A DNA stretch of 64,000 nt, taken from positions 868,001-932,000 of the forward strand of contig NC_013741.1 of the NCBI RefSeq assembly GCF_000025285.1, read 5' to 3'. A model generated the notes under the pieces. The model did not search any database, was not told where the DNA came from, and saw only the letters and a program-made list of their open reading frames with translations. A program made the position numbers and the translations under genes. This stretch comes from Archaeoglobus profundus DSM 5631 (GTDB lineage Archaea; Halobacteriota; Archaeoglobi; Archaeoglobales; Archaeoglobaceae). Positions 45,193 to 54,050 of this stretch are shown in pieces (positions within the stretch are counted from its first letter, which is position 1; every line of letters begins with the position of its first letter).

Positions 45193-46118
45193 ATTGCAAC
45201 ACCTCCAGCAAATATCAAAATCAAAGCCTCAAATCCTGGTGTTTTGTAAACGCCTCTCTCGGAAGCTACACCCAGAGGTATGGGTGGTGGAGTTTCTGAC
45301 GGTATCTTGACACCACCGTACTTTTCGGCAAACTTCTCAACCTCAAATTTGACCTCCTCCTCTTTAACACTCAATGGGACCTTTTTAGTGGGTGCCAAGT
45401 TCAGAACGGCTTTCCACACCTTTACCATGTATCCGCTCCTCCAAGCCTCAAGCTTTATCAAATAGTTGTAGTCCTCGACCACACTGATATTTGTCTCTAC
45501 TATCTGGGTCTTCCCGCTTCTAAGCGTTGCATCAATCCACTTCTCATCCGCTAAAACGTTCGATTCGTTTTGAACGGCCTTTAAGTGAAAGCGAACATCG
45601 TAATCTTTGAAAGAATCGAAGTAGAATCTGATCAGAACGTTAACCCTATCGTCTTCGGTAGTGAGAACCTTAAAGTCCACATCTCTTAGAACGACTTTAA
45701 GCTCCCTATCCTTCGGTATTAAGGTTTCGAGGTTTCTAAGGTTTAGTGTGAACTGGCTCGATCTCCCATCCTTTTCGAGAACAACTTTAACCCTGTAATC
45801 TCTGTCCTTCTCAAATGGCATTGAGATGTTTATAAACCTGCAGCCCTCTTCTGGAACGGGAACGGATTTTTCTTCTAGCAAAACACCCGTTTTTAGGTCG
45901 TAGACCTTCAGATTGAGCGTTGCGTTCTTTAAAACATCCGATCTGTGAATTTTAACTATGAAAGTTAGATTCACGATGTCATCACCGATTTTATCAACCT
46001 TCACATCTACGTTTTCGATGTAAAAGAACTCGTGAGTTTCTTTTGGAATGAAGAATGCGGACGCAACTGAAACTGCAAATATTACAGTCAAAATTATGGC
46101 AACCAACTTCCCGTTCAC
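45165..46118 (-). CDS. Secreted surface protein with PGF-CTERM anchor (317 aa)
   Basis: A signal peptide (MNGKLVAIILTVIFAVSVASA) precedes two similar beta-sandwich units, each of the form IENVDVKVDKIGDDIVNLTF and VLRDVDFKVLTTEDDRVNVL. A proline-rich linker (SETPPPIPLG), the sorting motif TPGFE, a hydrophobic helix and basic end KRLGRL complete an archaeosortase PGF-CTERM signal. The function is unknown. It heads an operon with a small membrane protein and a membrane-bound winged-helix regulator, which suggests a surface sensor. Confidence 0.75.
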   Translation of the reverse strand: MNGKLVAIILTVIFAVSVASAFFIPKETHEFFYIENVDVKVDKIGDDIVNLTFIVKIHRSDVLKNATLNLKVYDLKTGVLLEEKSVPVPEEGCRFINISMPFEKDRDYRVKVVLEKDGRSSQFTLNLRNLETLIPKDRELKVVLRDVDFKVLTTEDDRVNVLIRFYFDSFKDYDVRFHLKAVQNESNVLADEKWIDATLRSGKTQIVETNISVVEDYNYLIKLEAWRSGYMVKVWKAVLNLAPTKKVPLSVKEEEVKFEVEKFAEKYGGVKIPSETPPPIPLGVASERGVYKTPGFEALILIFAGGVAICLKRLGRL

Positions 46119-46153
46119 GGTAAAATGTTGTGCAAGTCATATTTAAGCTTAAT

Positions 46154-46903
46154 TTATTTGTTAGATTTTATCAAATTGTCTCTAAGCTTTGATAACCTCC
46201 TAACCCTTTCGACGTCAACCCTTCCATCTTTTTTAAAATACGTTCCAACTATAACTCCATCACACAAACCCACATACCTGTGCAGATTTTCCGGCTTTAC
46301 TCCACTCCCTACAAAAACTGGCAGATTCGTTAAATTCCTAACAGCTTTAAGTTCTTCAACATCCACCTCCCTGCCTGTAGCAGTTCCCGTAACTATTAGA
46401 GCATCGGCCAAGCACCTTTCAACGTTTTCCAAGTAATCTTCAAGACTGACGAAGTGGTGTGCGTGTTTCACTTTTACATCGGCGTAAATTTTAGCCTTGC
46501 AATCTATGAAACGTCTGTATCTCAAAATTTCCCCAGCCTTTCCTTCCAAGAAACCTTCGGGCGATAGAGAAGCAAAGTACAACTGATTCACTCTTACAAA
46601 ATCAGCATTTACAGCTTTTGCTATTGCCAAAGCTGAAAAAGGGTCATTTCTCAACACATTAATACCAACTGGCAAGCCCGTCTCTCTCTTAACTTCCCAA
46701 GCTATTACACTCATACAGGCAACGGTAACTCTATCTACCTCCTTTAAAAATGGCTTATCGCCGTAGTTCTCAATTATTATGGCATCACAGCCTTCAGCCA
46801 GAGCTTTAGCATCCTTCAAGGCGTTTTCGAATGTTTTTTCGTAAGATTCGTAGAGAGGTGATGAAGGAAGAGGATCAAGGTGAAGGACACCTATTATTAT
46901 CAT
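46154..46903 (-). CDS. BtpA family TIM-barrel protein
   Basis: The 249-residue protein begins IIGVLHLDPLPSSP and has IIENYGDKPF, PVGINVLRNDPFSALAIA, VRVNQL, ADVKVKHAHH, DALIVTGTATGREVD and LPVFVGSGVKPENLHRY. This is the BtpA/SgcQ family, related to phosphate-binding TIM barrels. In cyanobacteria BtpA stabilises photosystem I; archaeal members must do something else, perhaps act on a sugar or nucleoside. It overlaps the winged-helix gene upstream by ATGA. Confidence 0.85.
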   Translation of the reverse strand: MIIIGVLHLDPLPSSPLYESYEKTFENALKDAKALAEGCDAIIIENYGDKPFLKEVDRVTVACMSVIAWEVKRETGLPVGINVLRNDPFSALAIAKAVNADFVRVNQLYFASLSPEGFLEGKAGEILRYRRFIDCKAKIYADVKVKHAHHFVSLEDYLENVERCLADALIVTGTATGREVDVEELKAVRNLTNLPVFVGSGVKPENLHRYVGLCDGVIVGTYFKKDGRVDVERVRRLSKLRDNLIKSNK

Positions 46904-47193
46904 ATTTCCTTCAATTCCTCTTCGATGGCTTTGACTATCTTCTTTATTTCTTCGAAATTTTTCTTTAACTCCTCCAAATTGGCACCTTCCTTTATTACCG
47001 CTCCATGCTGAGTTGGTTCTATTATACCAGACTGCTCAAGCACTCTCAAAGAATACCTAACTTTGTGTTTAGGCATACCTATGAGTTCGGAGAGCTTGAA
47101 TATTCCAATGGGTTGATGCTTCATGACTGCCTTCATTACCCTAATGTGCCTCAAAACGATTTCAAACTCCCTTTTAGCTTTTTTCAGCACCAT
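46900..47193 (-). CDS. Winged-helix DNA-binding protein (97 aa)
   Basis: The small protein has a helix-turn-helix region (GIFKLSELIGMPKHKVRYSLRVLEQSGII) and a wing (PTQHGAVIKEG), then a coiled-coil tail (LEELKKNFEEIKKIVKAIEEELKEI) that would support dimerisation. It probably regulates its own operon with the BtpA-type gene, to which it is coupled by a four-base overlap. The rpsO gene ends 40 bases upstream on the same strand. Confidence 0.75.
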   Translation of the reverse strand: MVLKKAKREFEIVLRHIRVMKAVMKHQPIGIFKLSELIGMPKHKVRYSLRVLEQSGIIEPTQHGAVIKEGANLEELKKNFEEIKKIVKAIEEELKEI

Positions 47194-47233
47194 ACCAAAA
47201 ATCTACGTCAAAATTTAAAAGTCTTTTTAAAAA

Positions 47234-47698
47234 TTACCTCGATTTGGAAAGCTCTATCTCCAACTTCTCTGGGTCGTACTTCCAGTCCTTTGGAAGAACT
47301 CCCTTCTCCTTGTAGTAGTTAGATAATCTCCAGATCTTTGCCTCTATCAACTGCAAACCTCTCCTGTTGTGCTTGTCTTTCTTGTGAACTTCGAGATGCT
47401 TTCTCAAGTTTATAGCCTTCTTGATGAGTGCCTTCAAGTCCTCCGGCAATCCTGTATATACTCCATGCTCTTTCAATATTCTCACGAGCTTTTTACCCGT
47501 TACCTGTCTAACGGAAGGGATTCCGTAACGATCTCTCAAGATCATTCCGATCATGCTCGGCTCGTAGCCTTCCTTGTAAAGGTCAACAACGAGCTTCTCA
47601 ACTTCCTCTGGCTTCATCTCAACCCATTCTGGCGGGTGATCTCTGTAAACTCTCTTTGATCCTGATTTACCTCTCCTTCGAGCATGCATTCTTGCCAT
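47234..47698 (-). CDS. rps15: Ribosomal protein S15 (uS15), archaeal/eukaryotic type
   Basis: The 154-residue protein has the archaeal/eukaryotic N-terminal extension ([39 protein letters not shown]) before the S15 core with [21 protein letters not shown]. It binds 16S rRNA in the small-subunit platform. The length and order match archaeal S15. Confidence 0.97.
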   Translation of the reverse strand: MARMHARRRGKSGSKRVYRDHPPEWVEMKPEEVEKLVVDLYKEGYEPSMIGMILRDRYGIPSVRQVTGKKLVRILKEHGVYTGLPEDLKALIKKAINLRKHLEVHKKDKHNRRGLQLIEAKIWRLSNYYKEKGVLPKDWKYDPEKLEIELSKSR

Positions 47699-47762
47699 AG
47701 GTTCATGCCTTTGTGGGATTACTTAAATATGTTACGCTGAACGATGGAGTATGGGGTTAAGG

Positions 47763-49622
47763 TTAGAGTTCGGATATCTTCTCCTTTATAGCTTTCATAA
47801 GTTTTTCAGCAATTATCTTCCCGTCAACTTTTCCCCTAAACTCCTTCATTACCAAACCCATCAGAGGCTTGAAAGCCTTCTCACCCCTTTCTTTAATCAG
47901 ATCGACCTTTTCATTAACAAGTTTGGCTATGAAGCTATCCAAGTCTTCTCCCGCCTTCATCTTGGCCAGTATATCCTCCACCTTGGCATTTGGATTTATG
48001 CAAAATTCTTTCAGAACTTCTTCAGCCCCCTCTTTCGCAATTTTTCCTTCTGCAATCAACTCAAGTGTAATCTCGAAGTGCTCTTTTCTAAGCACATCGG
48101 TGTTAAAGCCTTCTTTCTTAAGCTCTGAAGGAACTATGTGTAAAACCCTTGCAACGATCGTTGGCTGTAAAACCTTTGCAAATCTCTCGAAAATGTTGTA
48201 ATATTCCGAATCTGCAATAGCCCAAGCTAAATCCTCACTCAAACCCATCTCAACATATCTTCTAGCTCTATTTTCAATCAGTTCTGGTATTTCAACGTTT
48301 AGCATATCCTCGGTAATCTTTACTGGGGGGACATCTGTCTCAGGATACATCCTCGCTGATCCGGGAAGAGGTCTAAGGTATGATGTAGTTCCGTCTTCAT
48401 TTGCCTTTCTCGTCTCCTCTGGCACACCTATCAAGCAGTATTCAGCCCTCTCGATGATCCTCTGCAGGGCTCTCCTAACCCTAAGCTCCTCACCGCAAGT
48501 AAAGATTATTGCATCTTCCTCTTTTGCATTCAACCTTTCTCTGAGTTTCTCTACCTCCTCCTCACTTATTCCATAGTTTGGAAGTTCGTCTGTGTGGAAA
48601 ATTCCTCCCAAGCCAAACGTCTTTGCAATGTCCGCAAATTCTGTTCCAAGCCTTCTATTAGGCTGAATCTCCCTGCCAACCAAACCACCAAAGCCTTTGA
48701 GCAGTATAGCCAAAACCTTGCCGTTCTTCTTCAAAGCCCTTGCAATGACCTTACACTTGGTGTTAGCGAATATGTCGGTTACGTCGTATATCTCTCTGAC
48801 AACGCTTGCATTCCTCTGCTTAAGCTCGTCCCTAATCTTGAGCAGATTCAACTGCCTCAAAACCTCGTATTCCACAACCTTGTCGAGTATGTCAAGCTCC
48901 TGCACACCTTTTATCTCAACTCTCGCACCTTCAGCTATGCTTATGTTCACATCCTGCCTTATCGTTCCCAATCCCCTCTTAACCTTGCCAGTCGAACGTA
49001 AAATCATTCCCAATTTCTTTGCAACCTTCTTCGCGAGTTCAGGCGAATCTATGTCCGGCTTCGTTCCAATCTCAACTAAGGGGATTCCAAGCCTGTCCAA
49101 GGAATAAACCACAACCTCACCCTTATCCTCAACCTTTTTGCAAGCTTCTTCCTCCAAGCAAAGTGTTGCAATGCCAATTTTACGCCCATCAACCTCTATG
49201 TAGCCATCAAATGCTATCAACGCAGTTCTCTGAAAGCCAGTTGTGTTGCTACCGTCTATAACGATCTTACGCATCACGTGAACCTCATCTACAAACTCCA
49301 TGTTCAGCATCTTTGCAATCGTTATCGCAATCTGTAGAGCCTCCATATTGAGCTCTCTCGGAGGCTCCTCATCTGCTTCAACTAAACATGTTGTATCGTA
49401 GCTCTTGTAAATGAACTTCTTACTCCTGAGAACCTCCTCCTTAGCGGCTCTATCCTCCTCACCGATTTCGCTCCTTTTGAGCCTCAAATAGCGGAAGAAT
49501 TCGAAGTTAGAATCCTCAACGTCCCTTAAAACTGTCGGGCATTTGCAGAAGAGCTTGTGCTTTGTATTGAGTTGTTGATGAATCTCGATACCGACCTTCA
49601 AACCTAAGGATGCGTAGTCCAT
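47763..49622 (-). CDS. gatE: Glutamyl-tRNA(Gln) amidotransferase subunit E
   Basis: GatE is the archaeal tRNA-binding kinase subunit that works with the asparaginase-like GatD to turn misacylated Glu-tRNA(Gln) into Gln-tRNA(Gln). The 619 residues include the GatB-like core (KVGIEIHQQLNTKHKLFCKC, GSARMYPETDVPP), an AspRS-like insertion (RALKKNGKVLAILLKGFGG to ETRKANEDGT) and the YqeY-like helical tail. GatD is not in the window. A tRNA-Gln gene lies at 62221-62293. Confidence 0.97.
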   Translation of the reverse strand: MDYASLGLKVGIEIHQQLNTKHKLFCKCPTVLRDVEDSNFEFFRYLRLKRSEIGEEDRAAKEEVLRSKKFIYKSYDTTCLVEADEEPPRELNMEALQIAITIAKMLNMEFVDEVHVMRKIVIDGSNTTGFQRTALIAFDGYIEVDGRKIGIATLCLEEEACKKVEDKGEVVVYSLDRLGIPLVEIGTKPDIDSPELAKKVAKKLGMILRSTGKVKRGLGTIRQDVNISIAEGARVEIKGVQELDILDKVVEYEVLRQLNLLKIRDELKQRNASVVREIYDVTDIFANTKCKVIARALKKNGKVLAILLKGFGGLVGREIQPNRRLGTEFADIAKTFGLGGIFHTDELPNYGISEEEVEKLRERLNAKEEDAIIFTCGEELRVRRALQRIIERAEYCLIGVPEETRKANEDGTTSYLRPLPGSARMYPETDVPPVKITEDMLNVEIPELIENRARRYVEMGLSEDLAWAIADSEYYNIFERFAKVLQPTIVARVLHIVPSELKKEGFNTDVLRKEHFEITLELIAEGKIAKEGAEEVLKEFCINPNAKVEDILAKMKAGEDLDSFIAKLVNEKVDLIKERGEKAFKPLMGLVMKEFRGKVDGKIIAEKLMKAIKEKISEL

Positions 49623-49804
49623 AGCCTGAGTTTGCGTTGTGTATATAATCGGTATTGTTTTGGAATCCTAACAATCAAAAAGATAGATACTAGGGGGTAG
49701 AAAACAATGGTAATTTCAAAAACGAACGGAATAAAGCCCTACATTGTTTCGGTTTTGGGAGAATCAAATGAAAAGCGTTAAAGTTCGAAAGAAGAGGGGG
49801 AGAT
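49623..49804 (+). promoter_or_regulatory. Leader region of the DUF1152-nfi genes with a possible 24-codon ORF
   Basis: GTATATAATCGG near 49638-49649 is a good TATA box for rightward transcription, implying a leader of ~130 bases before the ATG at 49805, which is long for this genome. The leader contains AGGGGG then ATG at 49707 and a 24-codon frame ending at 49781 (begins MVISKTNGIKPYIV). It could be a small leader peptide or chance. GGGGGAG precedes the 49805 ATG. Confidence 0.3.
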
Positions 49805-50731
49805 ATGAAGATTGCCAAAATGCTCAAAAACGTTGATAGAGCTTTGCTCATAGGAATGGGCGGTGGAGGTGATGCAGTAAGCACGTTAGCCGTTGCAGAA
49901 TTCTTCAAACTTTTCGATGTTGAGTGCATCTGTGGTGGCGTCGTTTGGGAGAGGGTTACAAGGGATAAAAAGCCCGGTCCTCTATCCGTTGAAGAGATAG
50001 ACGATTGCAAGAGTATAAATAACTGCTTAGCTTGGATTAATGCCAGATCAAACTACAGAGGTTTGAAGTTGATAGTGGCACAGGTTGCGGAGTTTTTGGA
50101 TTGCGAAGTTGTTGGAGTCGACATAACGAAGGGTGAGCGAGGTTTAACTGAGAGTTTGAAGGATTTTATTGAGAGAGAAAATGTTGATTTGGTTGTTGGA
50201 GTTGATGCTGGCGGTGATTCTTTGGCTAGGGGGAACGAGAAGGGCTTGCACAGTCCTCTGGCAGATGCAATCGTTCTGGCATCTCTGAACAAGTTGAATT
50301 CGATTGTTGCTGTAGTTGGGTTTGGTAGTGATGGTGAGTTAAGTAGGAATGAGCTTGAACTTTATCTGAGTGAAATAGCAAGGTTGGACGGTGTATTAGG
50401 TGCCTCACTCATAACGAGAGATTTTGCAGACAGAATCGCTGATTTTGTTGAAAACGTCTACACTACAGCTTCAAAGATTCCAATAATCGCCTCTCAGGGA
50501 TATTACGGGAAGTTTAAGGTCTGGGATAAGGCTGTCATAGATGTTTCGATACTGAATGCGCTGATATTTTACGTGAAAACCGACGTAATTTACAGGTTGT
50601 CAGAACTACCGAAAGCTGTTGAGGGAACTGTCAGTGTATGGGTGGCTAATGAAAGACTTCATGAAATAGGTATCAAGACTGAGTTGGATCACGAGATTGA
50701 GGTGTTTGAGCGTGAATTTAAAGGAGCTTGA
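49805..50731 (+). CDS. DUF1152 family protein
   Basis: The 308-residue protein begins with a glycine loop LLIGMGGGGDAVSTLAVAEFF, and further on has GVVWERVTRDKKPGPLSVEEI, VVGVDAGGDSLARG and VVGFGSDGELS. This matches the uncharacterised, mainly archaeal DUF1152 family. The glycine and aspartate loops suggest nucleotide or sugar binding, but no activity is known to me. It overlaps the endonuclease V gene by ~20 bases, so the two are probably coupled. Confidence 0.85.
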   Translation: MKIAKMLKNVDRALLIGMGGGGDAVSTLAVAEFFKLFDVECICGGVVWERVTRDKKPGPLSVEEIDDCKSINNCLAWINARSNYRGLKLIVAQVAEFLDCEVVGVDITKGERGLTESLKDFIERENVDLVVGVDAGGDSLARGNEKGLHSPLADAIVLASLNKLNSIVAVVGFGSDGELSRNELELYLSEIARLDGVLGASLITRDFADRIADFVENVYTTASKIPIIASQGYYGKFKVWDKAVIDVSILNALIFYVKTDVIYRLSELPKAVEGTVSVWVANERLHEIGIKTELDHEIEVFEREFKGA

Positions 50732-51377
50732 GGAGTACCAGAAAAAGATAGCTAATAAGAAGGTCGTTTTAGAGGATAAAATAAAAATTGAGGACTTAAA
50801 ATTTGTTGCAGGAGTAGATCAAGCTTTTGTTGGGAACAAAGTGATATCGGCATGTGTTCTCCTAAAATTTCCAAGGCTTGAGGTTGTTAAGGAGGGTGTT
50901 GAAATTGAAGATGTTGAATTCCCGTACATCCCCACTTTCCTGATGTTCAGAGAGGGAAAACCCGCAGTAAATGTTGTTAGGAAGGTTTTGAAAGACGTTG
51001 ACAATGTTGTTCTCTTGGTAGATGGGAGTGGTATTGCACATCCGAGAAAGTGTGGTTTGGCAACGTACATAGCAATCGAGACTGGCATCCCTTCAATCGG
51101 GATAACAAAGAGAAGGCTTTACGGCAGAGTCGAAGATCCAAAGGATGTGATGGAGGTCAAACCAATCTACGACAACTCCGAGATCATAGGTTACGCCCTA
51201 AAACCTTGCAAGAACTGCAATCCCATATACATATCTCCCGGAAGTTACGTAACACCGGAAACAGCTTTGGAAATAGTGAAAGCTTGCTTGAAAGGTTACA
51301 AGTTACCAGAGCCCATTAGATTGGCACACAAGTTAGCTAACGCCTCAAAAAACAGGAAGTTGAGCGACTTCTTCTAA
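50712..51377 (+). CDS. nfi: Endonuclease V
   Basis: EndoV cuts the second phosphodiester bond 3' of deoxyinosine, and in many organisms inosine in RNA. The ~221-residue protein has the catalytic Asp region FVAGVDQAFVG, the YIPTFLMFREGKP wedge region, VLLVDGSGIAHPRKCGLA and PSIGITKRRLYG. I chose the GTG at 50712 (VNLKELEEYQ) because family alignments start at a leading helix here; a TTG at 50697 is also possible. Deamination repair is important in a thermophile. Confidence 0.94.
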   Translation: MNLKELEEYQKKIANKKVVLEDKIKIEDLKFVAGVDQAFVGNKVISACVLLKFPRLEVVKEGVEIEDVEFPYIPTFLMFREGKPAVNVVRKVLKDVDNVVLLVDGSGIAHPRKCGLATYIAIETGIPSIGITKRRLYGRVEDPKDVMEVKPIYDNSEIIGYALKPCKNCNPIYISPGSYVTPETALEIVKACLKGYKLPEPIRLAHKLANASKNRKLSDFF

Positions 51378-51380
51378 AGT

Positions 51381-51698
51381 TCAGTATGTCTCCAAAACCT
51401 CGAAATGGACTATTGTTACGAGGTCGTTTTCGTTTATCTCGCCATAAATTTTCTTTAACGCATTGAGTAAGTCCTCTTTACTCTCAAATCCATCCCTAAT
51501 TGCATCTTCATCCGTCAGTTCTTTAACCCTCTTAACAACAACCTTCTTGACCCTAGCCTTGGCGAAGGGCTTGTAGTTCACAGTTAATTCAACAATCTTA
51601 CCTACAGGATAGCTCTTAACGCCCTTCCTTACAGTGGTGATCTTCTTTCCCTGAATTATACTTTCAACGTATTCAGCATCGAAATTTATCCGCTCCAT
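51381..51698 (-). CDS. ASCH (PUA-like) domain protein
   Basis: The 105-residue protein shows the ASCH fold: VESIIQGKKITTVRKG (the loop with the conserved Gly-x-K-x-x-T-x-R), then PVGKIVELTV, AKARVKKVVVKRVKELTDEDAIRDGF and VTIVHFEVL. ASCH domains bind RNA and are proposed in transcription coactivation or RNA modification. The tmcA stop is 12 bases away on its upstream side, so it may be the second gene of a tmcA operon. Confidence 0.85.
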   Translation of the reverse strand: MERINFDAEYVESIIQGKKITTVRKGVKSYPVGKIVELTVNYKPFAKARVKKVVVKRVKELTDEDAIRDGFESKEDLLNALKKIYGEINENDLVTIVHFEVLETY

Positions 51699-51710
51699 GC
51701 AACCACCCCT

Positions 51711-54017
51711 TCAAGCCTCCTCATAGTACTTCTTCCAAATCTTTTGAACGGCCTTAAGCAGAGTTTTATAAACTTTGAAGTTTTCACCGAGATCCTTCCA
51801 AGATTTAAGTTGCAGACATTTAGCTACAAGAATTCTCTCTTCCTCTTCATCCAAATCTACTTTATCTCTCTTGGAGTAGTAGTACCTAACGAGAGGTCTT
51901 ATCAAGTCGGAAACGTACTCGTAGAGGCTCTGACCTTGGAAATACTTCTTGATCCTTCTCCTCTCAATCTTTCCAAAGTTTGGCATATCAACCTCCAAAT
52001 CTCTTCTAAGACTCTTCAGAAGACCTATTGCTGTCTCGGTCTCCAAATCTCTGAGTTCATCAGCTAAATACTCAATCAATCTCCTTGTAAAGTCCGTGTT
52101 TATCATATCCACCTTCTCTTCAACATGCATTTTCAAGGGCTTTAGAACTATTACCGTATGCTCTCCGGAAATTTCATTTCTCTGAGGTGTTATGTGAACT
52201 GGGATGAATCCGTTTCTAAGCCAGAATCTCAAAAGCTCTGGAGAAACTCCGAAACCGCTCCCAACCCAGTCCATATCCCTAGATTTAGCCCAATCTATTA
52301 TTCTGCTCAAAGACCAACTGCCTATTCCCATTCTCATAACTGAAGGATGAGTAGCAATCCTAACGACTCTCAAGCCAACGTATTTGGGGAAATCGTAATC
52401 CCAATAGTGCTTAAGCATGAGATCGGGTATTATCTGCCCCTTCGGCTTGTATCCCTTAGCTATCTTCTTGATTGTTTCATCGTCCATCTTACCTTCAATT
52501 GCAATATGCAAAGAACACACTACCTTCCCGTTCACTTTAACCGCAAAGGGCTTATGGTTCGGCATATCCAGGAGGATCACAAGGTCGGATGGTCTGTTCC
52601 TATAGTGAGCCAGAACGTATATTCCAAAGAATTCTCTCAAAAGCTTCTCGTTCTCAACGAGCTTGTCCTTGTCTATCTCTTCAAACTCAAGTTTTCCATC
52701 CTTTATAGCCTGAATATCCTCTTCAGTTATCTCTGCCGGCTGTGCATCCAGAAGCAAGACATCATACAACCATTTCTCAATCGGATCGCCCTTACCATAC
52801 CTTATAGGCTCATTCAAGTGTATTTTCTCTATCTCTACATCCTCACAGCTTTCGAGCCTCTTCAGGAATCGAATACTGAACCCCCTACCCGCTCCTTCGT
52901 AACCGTGTATTGTTGTAGAGAATATCATCCATCGAACTCCTTCAGTTATCTTCCAAAGCACTGGGACATCAATGCCAGCCGCCTCATCCACTATGACTAT
53001 ATCCGCATAATCCTTTTCGATCATCGCCCTTCTCGGCACGACGTATTCAACCCTTGCATACTTGCTGTTTACAACCGTAATCAGTTTCCCGCTCTCCTTA
53101 ACCCTGAACTTCATCCCGACCCTTACCATGGCCTTAAGGAGGAACTTAAAGTACGTTTGAACGGCATATGGTGTTGGAGCCACTACCATTATCCTGACAG
53201 GTCTCTTTAAAACCTTGAACATCCTCCAAATGAGATAGGGAGTAACTATTCCCAAAACGGCTGACTTTCCTCTACCTCTGTCAGCCGTGATGACAACAGC
53301 CTTCCTCTCCTTCTTTCTGTCGAAATAGTGCTCAAACAGCTCAAGAACTCTAACTTGATCTTGGGTCGCACAGAGCTTGTAGAGCTTTTTACTGATCTCC
53401 CTCTCCTCCTCTGGCAAGATAATTTCTTCTCTCGATTCCTCAACCTTCTCAAACTCGTAAGGTTTAATCAACTTCCTTTTGTCGAGATCGTAGATGATTA
53501 TTCCTTTAGCCAATAAAGTTCGCTTTATAAAACGTCTGTAGAATCTTGGAACTACATCATCAATTGTGTAAGGCTCGCTAACAAGCTCTTCATGCCATTT
53601 ACTCTTCAAATTCTGCCACTCCTGTATTGGTGGTGATAATGCCAGAATCATTCCACCTTCAGCTATGGTTTCAACCACAATTCCCAAGTCGTTCGGATGA
53701 AAACCGTTCGTTATGTCGAGGATTAAAGACGAATAAGTTTCACCCAAGACGTACTGAACGTCCTTATAATGGACAAACTTTCCTTCAAAATAATCCTTAG
53801 ACTTTTCGAGAAATTCGCTCCTTCCAACTATGAGTAAATCCTCCTCAATTTCTTTTAACTTCTTTCTGATCTTTTCATACTTCTTGTAAAGCTTCTTCGC
53901 AGTTTTCAGTAGCTTTTCCAAATCCTTAGAGCACAAGATAACCATAAACCTATGTCTATTCTCCAAAGCTGTCTTCGTAGCCTTTTCGAGTTCGCTCGTA
54001 AGCTTCTTGAGAGTCAT
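51711..54017 (-). CDS. tmcA: tRNA(Met) cytidine acetyltransferase
   Basis: TmcA makes N4-acetylcytidine in RNA; in thermophilic archaea it (or its homologues) modifies many tRNA and rRNA sites. The 768 residues contain an N-terminal domain, an RNA-helicase-like module with Walker A ITADRGRGKSAVLG and DEAA (IVDEAAGI), a GNAT acetyltransferase (RIATHPSVMRMGIGSWSL, FGVSPELLRFWLRNGF) and the C-terminal tRNA-binding tail. The length fits the archaeal family. Several plus-strand open frames inside it are only shadows. Confidence 0.96.
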   Translation of the reverse strand: MTLKKLTSELEKATKTALENRHRFMVILCSKDLEKLLKTAKKLYKKYEKIRKKLKEIEEDLLIVGRSEFLEKSKDYFEGKFVHYKDVQYVLGETYSSLILDITNGFHPNDLGIVVETIAEGGMILALSPPIQEWQNLKSKWHEELVSEPYTIDDVVPRFYRRFIKRTLLAKGIIIYDLDKRKLIKPYEFEKVEESREEIILPEEEREISKKLYKLCATQDQVRVLELFEHYFDRKKERKAVVITADRGRGKSAVLGIVTPYLIWRMFKVLKRPVRIMVVAPTPYAVQTYFKFLLKAMVRVGMKFRVKESGKLITVVNSKYARVEYVVPRRAMIEKDYADIVIVDEAAGIDVPVLWKITEGVRWMIFSTTIHGYEGAGRGFSIRFLKRLESCEDVEIEKIHLNEPIRYGKGDPIEKWLYDVLLLDAQPAEITEEDIQAIKDGKLEFEEIDKDKLVENEKLLREFFGIYVLAHYRNRPSDLVILLDMPNHKPFAVKVNGKVVCSLHIAIEGKMDDETIKKIAKGYKPKGQIIPDLMLKHYWDYDFPKYVGLRVVRIATHPSVMRMGIGSWSLSRIIDWAKSRDMDWVGSGFGVSPELLRFWLRNGFIPVHITPQRNEISGEHTVIVLKPLKMHVEEKVDMINTDFTRRLIEYLADELRDLETETAIGLLKSLRRDLEVDMPNFGKIERRRIKKYFQGQSLYEYVSDLIRPLVRYYYSKRDKVDLDEEEERILVAKCLQLKSWKDLGENFKVYKTLLKAVQKIWKKYYEEA

Positions 54018-54050
54018 CTAGATACATTCAATCCTTGTTAAAAAAGTTTG

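Noticed and set aside
52347-53210. A 287-codon plus-strand open frame
   Set aside because: It lies wholly inside tmcA on the opposite strand, and its translation shows no known domain or sensible composition.
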